Notes: generated by a model from the sequence alone, not told the origin. A stretch of 50,441 nt of DNA from Pseudomonas sp. 14P_8.1_Bac3 (GCF_025466085.1 NZ_JANLOD010000067.1:1-50441), one strand, 5' to 3'; positions 7,914-16,373 are shown, numbered from the stretch's first letter. Program-made: numbers and translations.

Positions 7914-8168
7914 ATGGCTATCACCACCATTTCCAGCCGCGACTTCAACCAGGACACAAGCAGTGCCAAAAAAGCCACGCGCCAAGGCCCGGTTATCATC
8001 ACCGATCGTGGCAAGCCGGCGCATGTACTGCTAAGCATTGAGGACTACGAAAAACTGACCGGCGTCAGTGCCAGCATCGTTGAGCTGCTGGCGATGCCGG
8101 AAGCGGCAGACATCGAGTTCGAAACCGAGCGTGCCGTTATTTCCCATCGACCCGTGGACCTGTCCTGA
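7914..8168 (+). CDS. Phd/YefM-family antitoxin
   Basis: 84-residue protein with the Phd/YefM N-terminal fold (AITTISSRDFNQDTSSAKKA, GPVIITDRGKPAHVLLSIEDYEKL), which in this family forms the DNA-binding dimer. The remaining 35 residues, acidic with hydrophobic spots (IVELLAMPEAADIEFETE), are the likely toxin-neutralising tail. An AGGAGAG ribosome site precedes the ATG. The stop shares one base with the toxin start (TGATG), as typical of antitoxin-toxin operons. It sits between the cco structural operon and ccoG, a place where I recall no such pair in P. aeruginosa. Confidence 0.88.
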   Translation: MAITTISSRDFNQDTSSAKKATRQGPVIITDRGKPAHVLLSIEDYEKLTGVSASIVELLAMPEAADIEFETERAVISHRPVDLS

Positions 8169-8578
8169 TGTTTCTACTCGATACCAATGTGATCTCTGAA
8201 CTACGCAAACCCAAGGCGGACGTCAACGTTGTCGCCTGGGCCCGAGGTGTCATCGCGCCACGGATGTTTATTTCCGCCATTACCCTGAAGGAACTTGAAA
8301 CAGGCGTCCTGCGCATAGAGCGCCGAGACCCCGCGCAGGGCAAGGTCTTGCGTACCTGGCTAAAGCGCCACGTCATGCCTGCGTTCGACGGCAGAATCCT
8401 GCCAGTCGATGCTGCCGTGGCCCTACGCTGTGCCGGTCTGCATGTTCCGGACCGAGTCAACGAAGCGGATTCGCTGATCGCGGCGACCGCATTGGTTCAC
8501 GGCCTGACCGTCGTCACACGCAACACCAGCGATTTTCAATCCAGCGGCGTTACGTTGATCAACCCATGGGCCGATTAA
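8168..8578 (+). CDS. PIN-domain toxin, VapC/FitB type
   Basis: 136-residue PIN-domain protein, probably a metal-dependent ribonuclease toxin. The four acidic residues of the active site are visible: Asp5 (MFLLDTNVISEL), Glu42 (LKELE), Asp101 (NEADSLIAATA) and Asp122 (NTSDF). The order and spacing fit the FitB-like branch of VapC proteins. It is translationally coupled to the Phd-type antitoxin. All catalytic residues are present, so it is likely active; the RNA target cannot be told from sequence. Confidence 0.9.
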   Translation: MFLLDTNVISELRKPKADVNVVAWARGVIAPRMFISAITLKELETGVLRIERRDPAQGKVLRTWLKRHVMPAFDGRILPVDAAVALRCAGLHVPDRVNEADSLIAATALVHGLTVVTRNTSDFQSSGVTLINPWAD

Positions 8579-8620
8579 CCGTCGACAACCGGCAAAACCG
8601 TCCATAATTTCCCCAGTCAA

Positions 8621-8634
8621 TTGATTCAAGTCAT
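8621..8634 (+). promoter_or_regulatory. candidate ANR box upstream of ccoG
   Basis: TTGATTCAAGTCAT matches TTGAT-N4-ATCAA at 8 of 10 fixed positions. It lies 153 bp before the ccoG start in the gap after the toxin gene. No strong -10 is seen at the class II distance, so the assignment rests on the box and on the neighbouring oxygen-related genes. Confidence 0.45.
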
Positions 8635-8786
8635 TACACCGTCGATTGATTTCCACCAACGTGACCAAAGGTCGCACCCTTGAGCTAGAGCTACAGGCGT
8701 ATCATTGCGCCACTGCAACGCCTCTTTCTGACCCCGGCCGGCATGTACTGACCGAGGCATTTTTCCACTGCCGTGGGATGCAACCG

Positions 8787-10202
8787 ATGAGCAACCAGAT
8801 TCCGGTACACGACGTTACCCCGCCCGCCAAAAACGCGAACAATAGCGTCGACCTCTATGCCTCTCGAGAAAAGATCTACACCCGTGCCTTCACCGGCCTG
8901 TTCCGCAATCTGCGGATGATGGGCGGGGCCTTTCTGTTCCTGTTGTACTTCGGCACGGTCTGGCTGAACTGGGGTGGTCATCAAGCGGTCTGGTGGAACC
9001 TCCCGGAGCGTAAATTCTTCATCTTCGGCGCCACCTTCTGGCCCCAGGACTTCATCCTGCTCTCGGGGATCCTGATCGTCAGCGCCTTCGGCCTGTTCTT
9101 CATCACCGTGTACGCCGGTCGGGTCTGGTGCGGGTATACCTGCCCGCAGAGCGTCTGGACGTGGATTTTCATGTGGTGCGAAAAGGTCACCGAAGGCGAC
9201 CGCAACCAGCGCATCAAGCTCGACAAGGCGCCGATGGGTGCGAACAAGTTCCTGCGCAAATTCAGCAAGCACGCGATGTGGCTGCTGATCGGTTTCGTCA
9301 CTGGCATGACCTTCGTGGGGTACTTCTCACCGATCCGCGAGCTGACCCTCGACTTTTTCACCGGTGAGGCCGATGGCTGGTCGTATTTCTGGGTCGGTTT
9401 CTTCACCCTCGCCACCTACGGCAATGCCGGCTGGTTGCGCGAGCAGGTGTGCATTTACATGTGCCCGTACGCGCGCTTCCAGAGCGTGATGTTCGACAAG
9501 GACACGCTGATCGTTTCCTACGATCCACGTCGCGGTGAGAGCCGCGGTCCGCGCAAGAAAGGCGTCGACTACAAGGCCCTGGGCCTGGGCGATTGCATCG
9601 ACTGCACCATGTGCGTCCAGGTCTGCCCGACCGGCATCGACATCCGCGACGGCCTGCAGATCGAATGCATCGGTTGCGCCGCGTGCATCGATGCCTGCGA
9701 CAGCATCATGGACAAGATGGAGTATCCGCGCGGCCTGATCAGCTACACCACCGAGCACAACCTGTCCGGGCAAAAAACCCATAAACTGCGCCCGCGGCTG
9801 ATCGGCTACGCCGTGGTGTTGATGACGATGATGGCGTTGCTGGCGGGGGCGTTCTTCATGCGTTCCCTGGTGGGGTTCGACGTCAGCAAGGACCGCGTGC
9901 TGTACCGCGAGAACGCCGAAGGCCGGATCGAGAACGTCTACAGCCTGAAGATCATGAACAAGGATCAGCGCGACCACACCTACGTGCTCGAAGCCACCGG
10001 CCTGCCGGACTTGAAGCTGCAGGGCAAACGCGAGATCAAGGTCGCCGCCGGCGAGATCTTCAGCCAGCCGGTAGAACTGTCCATCGCCCCGGAAAAACTG
10101 CCGTCGAGCACCAACGAGGTGAAATTCATCCTCAAGGATGCCGATGACGAGAGCATCCACGTTGAAGCCAAGAGCCGGTTCATCGGCCCACAAATTCGTT
10201 GA
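8787..10202 (+). CDS. ccoG: cytochrome c oxidase accessory protein CcoG
   Basis: Membrane-bound polyferredoxin-like assembly factor (471 residues) of the RdxA/FixG family, involved in copper handling during cbb3 biogenesis. It has several N-terminal helices, a CGYTCPQSVWTW segment, and two [4Fe-4S] ferredoxin motifs, CIDCTMCVQVCPTGID and CIGCAACIDACDSIMD, followed by a helix and a C-terminal Ig-like FixG domain. The start is taken as the ATG giving MSNQIPVHDV; the frame runs open upstream to 8646 but that part has no family resemblance. ccoH follows after 11 bp. It is the first gene of the ccoGHIS assembly operon. Confidence 0.96.
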   Translation: MSNQIPVHDVTPPAKNANNSVDLYASREKIYTRAFTGLFRNLRMMGGAFLFLLYFGTVWLNWGGHQAVWWNLPERKFFIFGATFWPQDFILLSGILIVSAFGLFFITVYAGRVWCGYTCPQSVWTWIFMWCEKVTEGDRNQRIKLDKAPMGANKFLRKFSKHAMWLLIGFVTGMTFVGYFSPIRELTLDFFTGEADGWSYFWVGFFTLATYGNAGWLREQVCIYMCPYARFQSVMFDKDTLIVSYDPRRGESRGPRKKGVDYKALGLGDCIDCTMCVQVCPTGIDIRDGLQIECIGCAACIDACDSIMDKMEYPRGLISYTTEHNLSGQKTHKLRPRLIGYAVVLMTMMALLAGAFFMRSLVGFDVSKDRVLYRENAEGRIENVYSLKIMNKDQRDHTYVLEATGLPDLKLQGKREIKVAAGEIFSQPVELSIAPEKLPSSTNEVKFILKDADDESIHVEAKSRFIGPQIR

Positions 10203-10213
10203 GAGAAGTGATC

Positions 10214-10753
10214 ATGCCCGCAGCAAACGCCGCAAGTCCCTGGTACAAGCACCTTTGGCCGTGGATCATCATTGCCATCCTCGCCTGCTCGGTGACGCTG
10301 ACCCTGTCCATGGTGACCATCGCGGTGAACAACCCGGACAACCTGGTCAACGACAACTACTACGAAGCCGGCAAAGGCATCAATCGTTCCCTCGACCGCG
10401 AGCTGCTGGCGCAGACCCTGCTGCTGCGCGCCAGCGTGCACCTGGATGAGGTGACCGGTGAAGTCGACCTGCGCCTGAGCGGCAACAGCCAGCCGAAGAC
10501 CCTGGAACTGAACCTGATCTCGCCGACCCAGCCGGAAAAGGACCGCAAGATCACCCTCGCCCGCAGCGAAACCGAACAGGGTCGTTACATCGGCCAGTTG
10601 AGCGACAAGGTCGAAGGTCGTCGCTTTGTCGAGTTGCTGGGCGTGGAAGATGACAAGACCTGGCGCATGTTCGAGGAAGAACAGGTCAGCCATGACAAGG
10701 ATCTGCTGCTGGGTGATGAGCCTTTGCAGGGCGCCGAAGACTTGAAAAAGTAA
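10214..10753 (+). CDS. ccoH: cbb3 oxidase assembly protein CcoH (FixH family)
   Basis: 179-residue FixH-family protein with one N-terminal helix (about residues 12-34, WIIIAILACSVTLTLSMVTI) and a periplasmic domain. The motif NPDNLVNDNYYEAGKGIN after the helix is characteristic. CcoH associates with the assembling cbb3 complex in the membrane. I place the start at the ATG giving MPAANAASPW, 8 bp after GAGAAGTG. It follows ccoG by 11 bp and is separated from ccoI by a REP pair. Confidence 0.93.
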   Translation: MPAANAASPWYKHLWPWIIIAILACSVTLTLSMVTIAVNNPDNLVNDNYYEAGKGINRSLDRELLAQTLLLRASVHLDEVTGEVDLRLSGNSQPKTLELNLISPTQPEKDRKITLARSETEQGRYIGQLSDKVEGRRFVELLGVEDDKTWRMFEEEQVSHDKDLLLGDEPLQGAEDLKK

Positions 10754-10769
10754 CAACCAGCGCTTCGCG

Positions 10770-10835
10770 CATCGCGAGCAGGCTCGCTCCCACAGTTGAC
10801 CGCAATCCACTGTGGGAGCGAGCCTGCTCGCGATG
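10770..10835. repeat. REP inverted pair between ccoH and ccoI
   Basis: Two facing 26-bp arms (10770-10795 and 10810-10835) with core GAGCGAGCCTGCTCGCGA are perfectly complementary around a 14-bp spacer. This is the common Pseudomonas REP doublet; it may form an mRNA hairpin attenuating ccoI relative to ccoGH. Confidence 0.9.
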
Positions 10836-10866
10836 AGGCCCTTCCAGACGACACAGATCCAAAACC

Positions 10867-13317
10867 ATGACCACCCCAACCCCCTGCTACCACTGCGCCC
10901 TGCCCGTTCCCACCGGCAGCCGCTTCACCGCTGCCGTCCTCGGTGAAACCCGCGAGTTCTGCTGCCCGGGTTGCCAGGCCGTGGCCGAAGCGATTGTGGC
11001 CGGGGGCCTGGAAAGCTATTACCAGCATCGCAGCGAAGCCTCGGCCAACCCCGAAGCGTTGCCGGTGCAGTTGGTGGATGAGCTGGCGCTGTATGACCGT
11101 GCCGACGTGCAAAAGCCGTTCGTGCGCCACGACGGTGAACTCGCCGAGGCCACGCTGTTGATGGAAGGCATCAGTTGCGCGGCGTGCGGCTGGCTGATCG
11201 AGAAACACCTGCGCGGCTTGCCGGCGGTGGCGGAAGCGCGGCTGAACCTGTCCAACCATCGCCTGCATGTGCGCTGGGCCGATGCACAGCTGCCACTGAG
11301 CCAGGTGCTCAGCGAATTGCGCCACATCGGTTACGCCGCTCACCCTTATCAGGCCGACCGCGCCAGCGAACAACTGGCCAGCGAAAACCGCCTGGCCCTG
11401 CGCCAGCTCGGTTTGGCGGGATTGCTGTGGTTCCAGGCCATGATGGCAACCATGGCCACCTGGCCGGAATTCAACATCGACCTCAGCCCCGAACTGCACA
11501 CCATCCTGCGCTGGGTCGCGCTGTTCCTCACCACGCCGATCGTGTTCTACAGCTGCGCGCCGTTCTTCAAAGGGGCGATGCGTGACGTGCGCACCCGTCA
11601 CCTGACCATGGACGTGTCCGTATCGCTGGCGATCGGTAGCGCCTACATCGCCGGGATCTGGACCTCGATCACCGGGGTTGGCGAACTGTATTTCGATGCG
11701 GTCGGCATGTTCGCGCTGTTCCTGCTGGCCGGGCGCTATCTGGAGCGACGCGCCCGGGAACGCACCGCCGCTGCTACCGCGCAACTGGTCAATCTGCTGC
11801 CCGCGTCGTGCCTGCGCCTGAGCGCCGACGGTCAGAGCGAGCGCATCCTGCTCAGCGAACTGCGGGTCGGCGATCACGTGCTGGTGCACCCCGGAGCGAT
11901 TCTCCCGGCCGACGGCAAGATCCTCGACGGTCAGTCAAGCATCGACGAATCCCTGCTCACCGGCGAATACCTGCCGCAACCGCGCACCCTGGGCGACGCG
12001 GTCACCGCCGGCACCCTCAACGTCGAAGGCGCGCTGACCGTGGAAGTCCTGGCCCTCGGCCACGACACCCGGCTGTCTGCCATCGTCCGCCTGCTGGACC
12101 GTGCCCAGGCCGAAAAACCACGGCTGGCGGAAATCGCCGACCGTGCCGCGCAGTGGTTCCTGCTGCTGTCGCTGATCGCCGCGGCGGTCATCGGCCTGGT
12201 CTGGTGGGAGCTGGATTCGTCGCGAGCGTTGTGGATTGTCCTGGCGATGCTCGTCGCGACCTGCCCGTGCGCCCTGTCCCTCGCCACGCCCACCGCCCTC
12301 ACGGCAGCCACCGGCACCCTGCACAAACTCGGCTTGCTGTTGACCCGCGGGCATGTGCTGGAAGGACTGAACCAGATCGACACGGTGATCTTCGACAAGA
12401 CCGGCACGCTCACCGAAGGTCGCCTGGCGCTGCGGTCGATCCGGCCCCTTGGCGCCCTCGACAGTGATCAATGCCTGAGCCTCGCCGCCGCCCTCGAAAA
12501 CCGTTCCGAACACCCGATCGCCCGAGCGTTTGGCCGGGCACCGCTGGCCGCTGAAGAAGTGCACAGCACGCCAGGGTTGGGCCTTGAAGGCGTGGTGGGC
12601 GAACAACGCCTGCGTATCGGTCAACCGGGTTTTGTCTGTGAGCTCAGTGGCGCTGACCTGCCGGTGATGCCCGATGAAGCCGGCCAGTGGCTGCTGCTCG
12701 GCGACCCTCAAGGGCCGCTGGCGTGGTTCGTCCTCGACGACCGCTTGCGCGACGATGCGCCCGCCCTGCTCGCGGCATGCAAGGCGCGCGGCTGGCGCAC
12801 GCTGTTGCTGTCCGGTGACAGTTCGCCGATGGTGGCCAGCGTTGCCGCCGAACTGGGCATCGACGAGGCCCGGGGCGGTTTGCGTCCGGACGACAAATTG
12901 CAGGTCCTGCAACAGCTGCACAAGCAAGGACGCAAGGTGTTGATGCTCGGCGACGGGGTCAACGATGTGCCGGTGCTGGCCGCCGCTGACATCAGCGTGG
13001 CCATGGGCTCGGCCACCGACCTGGCGAAAACCAGTGCCGACGCCGTGCTGCTGTCCAACCGACTCGACGCGCTGGTGCAGGCCTTCAACCTTGCCCGCCG
13101 GACTCGTCGGGTCATCATCGAGAACCTGCTCTGGGCCGGGCTGTACAATGGCCTCATGTTGCCGTTCGCCGCCCTCGGCTGGATCACCCCGGTGTGGGCC
13201 GCGGTCGGCATGTCCATCAGTTCGTTGACCGTGGTGCTGAACGCCCTGCGCCTGACTCGCCTGCCGAGCGCGCCGACCGTCAGCGCCACGCCAGAAACCC
13301 GCCCGCTGCCGGCCTGA
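10867..13317 (+). CDS. ccoI: copper-transporting P1B-type ATPase CcoI
   Basis: 816-residue heavy-metal P-type ATPase that moves copper across the inner membrane for CuB insertion into CcoN. The cysteine-rich N-terminus has CYHC and FCCPGCQ motifs, followed by an HMA domain with GISCAACGW (Cys104, Cys107). Catalytic landmarks are the intramembrane CPC (around residue 466), phosphorylation motif DKTGTLT (Asp at about 510), SEHPIARAF and hinge GDGVNDVPVL. About eight membrane helices are expected. This is the FixI/CopA2 class, low-flux and assembly-related, rather than a detoxifying CopA. The start ATG follows directly after the REP pair. Confidence 0.96.
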   Translation: MTTPTPCYHCALPVPTGSRFTAAVLGETREFCCPGCQAVAEAIVAGGLESYYQHRSEASANPEALPVQLVDELALYDRADVQKPFVRHDGELAEATLLMEGISCAACGWLIEKHLRGLPAVAEARLNLSNHRLHVRWADAQLPLSQVLSELRHIGYAAHPYQADRASEQLASENRLALRQLGLAGLLWFQAMMATMATWPEFNIDLSPELHTILRWVALFLTTPIVFYSCAPFFKGAMRDVRTRHLTMDVSVSLAIGSAYIAGIWTSITGVGELYFDAVGMFALFLLAGRYLERRARERTAAATAQLVNLLPASCLRLSADGQSERILLSELRVGDHVLVHPGAILPADGKILDGQSSIDESLLTGEYLPQPRTLGDAVTAGTLNVEGALTVEVLALGHDTRLSAIVRLLDRAQAEKPRLAEIADRAAQWFLLLSLIAAAVIGLVWWELDSSRALWIVLAMLVATCPCALSLATPTALTAATGTLHKLGLLLTRGHVLEGLNQIDTVIFDKTGTLTEGRLALRSIRPLGALDSDQCLSLAAALENRSEHPIARAFGRAPLAAEEVHSTPGLGLEGVVGEQRLRIGQPGFVCELSGADLPVMPDEAGQWLLLGDPQGPLAWFVLDDRLRDDAPALLAACKARGWRTLLLSGDSSPMVASVAAELGIDEARGGLRPDDKLQVLQQLHKQGRKVLMLGDGVNDVPVLAAADISVAMGSATDLAKTSADAVLLSNRLDALVQAFNLARRTRRVIIENLLWAGLYNGLMLPFAALGWITPVWAAVGMSISSLTVVLNALRLTRLPSAPTVSATPETRPLPA

Positions 13318-13341
13318 GCCGCGCGGGCATGGAGCCTTGCC

Positions 13342-13560
13342 ATGCCAGCTCTCTACGTGATGATCCCGGCCGCGCTGCTGATCGTGGCCATCGCCGTGTA
13401 CATCTTCTTCTGGGCAGTCGACAGCGGTCAGTACGACGACCTCGACGGCCCGGCCCACAGCATCCTGTTCGACGACCAGGACCCGAACCATACCGCGGCG
13501 GTCGACGAAGCCAGCGGCCATCCGGCCAACCCGGACGACAAGGCGCCCCCGCATGCTTGA
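13342..13560 (+). CDS. ccoS: cbb3 oxidase assembly protein CcoS
   Basis: 72-residue protein with one N-terminal membrane helix (ALYVMIPAALLIVAIAVYIFFWAV) and the CcoS signature GQYDDLDGPAHSILFDD. CcoS is needed for cofactor insertion into cbb3 oxidase. It lies 24 bp after ccoI, with GGAGCCTTGCC before the ATG, and overlaps the next gene by 8 bp, so it is part of the same operon. Confidence 0.95.
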   Translation: MPALYVMIPAALLIVAIAVYIFFWAVDSGQYDDLDGPAHSILFDDQDPNHTAAVDEASGHPANPDDKAPPHA

Positions 13561-14236
13561 ATTGGCGCCCCTGCTGGTGTCGGCGGTGATTCTCGGCCTG
13601 CTCGGCGGCGGCCATTGCCTGGGCATGTGCGGCGGTTTGATGGGCGCGCTGACCCTGGCGATTCCCAAGGAACAACGCAGCCGACGCTTCCGCTTGCTGC
13701 TGGCCTACAACCTCGGGCGGATTCTCAGCTATGCCACGGCAGGCCTGCTGATCGGCCTCGCAGGCTGGGCGCTGGCGAACAGCCCGGCGGCGATGTTCAT
13801 GCGGGTCGTGGCCGGCCTGTTGCTGATCGCCATGGGCCTGTACCTGGCCGGCTGGTGGAGCGGCCTGACCCGCATCGAAAGCCTCGGTCGCGGTGTGTGG
13901 CGGCACATCCAGCCAATAGCCAACAAGCTGCTGCCGGTGTCGAGCCTGCCTCGTGCCTTGTTGCTGGGAGCACTGTGGGGCTGGCTGCCCTGCGGACTGG
14001 TTTACAGCACGCTGCTGTGGTCGGCGAGCCAGGGCAATGCCCTGGACAGTGCGTTGCTGATGCTCGCGTTCGGCCTCGGCACCTGGCCGGTGTTGCTGGC
14101 CACAGGGTTGGCGGCGGAGCGGGTCACGGCGTTGTTGCGCAAACGGTATGTGCGCATGACCGGTGGTTTGCTGGTGATCCTGTTCGGCATCTGGACCCTG
14201 CCGGGGCCGCATCAGCATTGGCTAATGGGCCATTAG
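13553..14236 (+). CDS. TauE/SafE- or UreH-like membrane protein of the cco cluster
   Basis: 227-residue polytopic protein (about six helices) usually annotated as sulfite exporter TauE/SafE or DsbD-type transmembrane domain. Two conserved motifs stand out: GGGHCLGMCGG near the N-terminus (His21, Cys22, Met25, Cys26) and ALWGWLPCGLVYS (Cys147). Such His/Cys/Met groups suggest metal or thiol chemistry rather than sulfite export. It overlaps ccoS by 8 bp and closes the ccoGHIS operon, so a role in copper delivery or redox during cbb3 maturation is a reasonable inference. The exact role is unknown to me. Confidence 0.85.
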   Translation: MLELAPLLVSAVILGLLGGGHCLGMCGGLMGALTLAIPKEQRSRRFRLLLAYNLGRILSYATAGLLIGLAGWALANSPAAMFMRVVAGLLLIAMGLYLAGWWSGLTRIESLGRGVWRHIQPIANKLLPVSSLPRALLLGALWGWLPCGLVYSTLLWSASQGNALDSALLMLAFGLGTWPVLLATGLAAERVTALLRKRYVRMTGGLLVILFGIWTLPGPHQHWLMGH

Positions 14237-14278
14237 CCAGCCCCCCTCTCCTGTAGGAGGGGCGTCGTCGCCCTGGCC

Positions 14279-14292
14279 TTGATGCAAATCAA
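14279..14292 (+). promoter_or_regulatory. ANR box of hemN, perfect consensus
   Basis: TTGATGCAAATCAA is an exact match to TTGAT-N4-ATCAA. A -10-like TAGACT begins at 14315, precisely 22 bp after the box as expected for a class II FNR/ANR promoter (site centred near -41.5). hemN is a known ANR target in Pseudomonas, and anr itself lies 2 kb downstream. Confidence 0.9.
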
Positions 14293-14356
14293 GATGCTCC
14301 AACGCCGCCCCCCATAGACTCGCTGACACTGCCAGCCTATCCGGGGGAATGCCCGC

Positions 14357-15742
14357 ATGATGCTCGACGCCATTCGTTGGGATACCGATCTGATCCGCCG
14401 TTATGACCTGGCGGGACCGCGCTACACCTCCTACCCGACCGCCGTGCAGTTCGACGGTCATGTCGGCACGTTCGACCTGTTCCACGCCTTGGGGCAAAGC
14501 CGCAAAGCCCTGCGTCCGCTGTCGCTGTACGTGCACGTGCCGTTCTGCGCGAACATTTGCTACTACTGCGCGTGCAACAAAGTCATCACCAAGGATCGCG
14601 GCCGCGCCCTCCCCTATCTGCAGCGCCTGGAGCAGGAAATCCAATTGGTCGCCTGCCACCTCGACCCGGCACAAAAGGTCGAGCAATTGCACTTTGGCGG
14701 CGGCACGCCGACCTTTCTCAGCCACGACGAGTTGCGTCAGCTCATGGCGCAACTGCGCAAAAGCTTCCACCTGCTGGACGACGACAGCGGCGACTACGGC
14801 ATCGAGATCGATCCGCGCGAGGCCGACTGGTCGACCATGGGCCTGCTCCGTGAACTGGGTTTCAATCGGGTCAGCATCGGCCTGCAAGACCTCGACCCGG
14901 CGGTACAACGGGCGGTCAATCGCCTGCAAAGCCTTGAAGAAACCCGCGCAGTGATCGACGCGGCCCGCACGCTGCAATTCCGCTCGATCAACATCGACCT
15001 GATCTACGGCTTGCCCAGGCAGACGCCGGAAAATTTCGCCCGCACCGTCGAGGAAGTCATCAACCTGCAACCGGATCGGTTGTCGGTGTTCAACTATGCG
15101 CACCTGCCGGAGCGCTTCATGCCGCAGCGGCGCATCAACAGCGACGATTTGCCGACGCCGGCGCAGAAACTCGACATGCTCCAGCGCACCATCGAACAAC
15201 TGACCGCGGCTGGCTACCGCTACATCGGCATGGACCACTTTGCGTTGCCCGACGATGAGCTGGCGATGGCCCAGGAAGAGTCGACCTTGCAACGCAATTT
15301 CCAGGGCTACACCACCCACGGCCATTGCGATCTGATCGGCTTGGGCGTGTCGGCCATCAGTCAGATCGGCAACCTCTACTGCCAGAACAGCAGTGACTTG
15401 AACCAGTACCAAAATGCCCTGGCCTCCACACAACTGGCCACCAGCCGCGGCTTGGTGTGCAACAGCGACGACCGCGTGCGGCGGGCGGTGATTCAGCAAC
15501 TGATTTGCAGTTTCAACGTGGAATTCGCCGAGATCGAGCAGGCGTTCAACATCGATTTCCGTGGCTACTTCGGTGAGTTGTGGCCGCCATTGCAGCGCAT
15601 GGCCGTGGACGGGCTGATCGAACTGAGCAACGAACGGATCGTCGTACTGCCCGCCGGACGCTTGCTGGTGCGTTCGGTGTGCATGGTCTTCGACGCCTAC
15701 CTTGAACAACAGAACCGACAGCGGTTCTCGCGGGTGATCTAG
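14357..15742 (+). CDS. hemN: oxygen-independent coproporphyrinogen III dehydrogenase
   Basis: 461-residue radical SAM enzyme converting coproporphyrinogen III to protoporphyrinogen IX without oxygen, so haem can be made for cbb3 oxidase when oxygen is scarce. The cluster motif is Cys64-x3-Cys68-x2-Cys71 (FCANICYYC), followed by a fourth cysteine at 73 typical of HemN; GGGTPTFL is the SAM-binding segment. Full family length. Two adjacent ATGs exist; the first follows GGGGGAAT. An ideal ANR box and -10 precede it. The stop codon lies in a CTAG shared with the convergent gene. Confidence 0.97.
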   Translation: MMLDAIRWDTDLIRRYDLAGPRYTSYPTAVQFDGHVGTFDLFHALGQSRKALRPLSLYVHVPFCANICYYCACNKVITKDRGRALPYLQRLEQEIQLVACHLDPAQKVEQLHFGGGTPTFLSHDELRQLMAQLRKSFHLLDDDSGDYGIEIDPREADWSTMGLLRELGFNRVSIGLQDLDPAVQRAVNRLQSLEETRAVIDAARTLQFRSINIDLIYGLPRQTPENFARTVEEVINLQPDRLSVFNYAHLPERFMPQRRINSDDLPTPAQKLDMLQRTIEQLTAAGYRYIGMDHFALPDDELAMAQEESTLQRNFQGYTTHGHCDLIGLGVSAISQIGNLYCQNSSDLNQYQNALASTQLATSRGLVCNSDDRVRRAVIQQLICSFNVEFAEIEQAFNIDFRGYFGELWPPLQRMAVDGLIELSNERIVVLPAGRLLVRSVCMVFDAYLEQQNRQRFSRVI

Positions 15743-16218
15743 CTTTTCATCGCCAGGGAGGCAGTCTTCAGCACTTGCTCAGGGGTCAGGTTTGACTGAG
15801 TCGTGGCTTTGGACAGGGCCATGTTGGCCGTGATCAGGCCGCCATTGAGGGCGTCGACAGCGGCTTGCAGCGCGATGAGCTTGGCCCGGCGCTCTTCGAC
15901 CGAGAGGCGTTTGTCGGCCATCACGGCTTGCATCCGCGCGCGTTTCTCGGCGACCTGCTGTTGTATGCGTCGAAGCATGATCAGGATCTGTTTGATGTTT
16001 TCCGGCAGGTTGCTTTCCTCGATGTCCTTGTTGTCGCCATGGACGCCGGCAGCCTTGGTCAAACCGGCGCCGGATAACGACACCTTGATCCCTTCCACTA
16101 TCGGCGAACTCACCGGATTTGCCGAGAGGGCCGAGTCTTCGCCGGCCGAGGCGCTGGAAGGCTCATGCAGGCTCTGCACGCCACTGTTGCTGGGGTTTAG
16201 CACGCCGATGGTGGCCAT
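15739..16218 (-). CDS. hypothetical protein between hemN and anr
   Basis: I do not recognise the family. With the start at the ATG giving MATIGVLNPSN (AAGG ten bases upstream) the protein has 159 residues; a frame open to 16293 exists but its added 25 residues look non-native. No signal peptide or membrane segment is seen. The first half is low-complexity, rich in Ser, Ala and Asn. The second half (from about NLPENIKQIL) is strongly helical and charged (LRRIQQQVAEKRARMQAVMADKR...), likely a coiled coil, ending in an Ala/Thr-rich helix. It is divergent from anr, and its stop shares CTAG with hemN. A gene occupies the same place in P. aeruginosa, as far as I recall. Confidence 0.75.
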   Translation of the reverse strand: MATIGVLNPSNSGVQSLHEPSSASAGEDSALSANPVSSPIVEGIKVSLSGAGLTKAAGVHGDNKDIEESNLPENIKQILIMLRRIQQQVAEKRARMQAVMADKRLSVEERRAKLIALQAAVDALNGGLITANMALSKATTQSNLTPEQVLKTASLAMKS

Positions 16219-16373
16219 GGAGCGAGTACCTTGGATCGATGCGGATGCCGGGTTATCGGCCGCTAATGGCGGCCCTTGACTGCGATGTGACAATTCGGCA
16301 CAGCACTGGCCTGAATGTCGCCCAGTGGGTTACCCTTACGTCTTATGTGTGTTTTCCCACAAGGATTTAAGAA

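Noticed and set aside
11935..13668. Antisense frame of 577 codons opposite ccoI and ccoS
   Set aside because: No recognisable domain, low-complexity Gln/Arg/Gly content, and the sense genes are certain.
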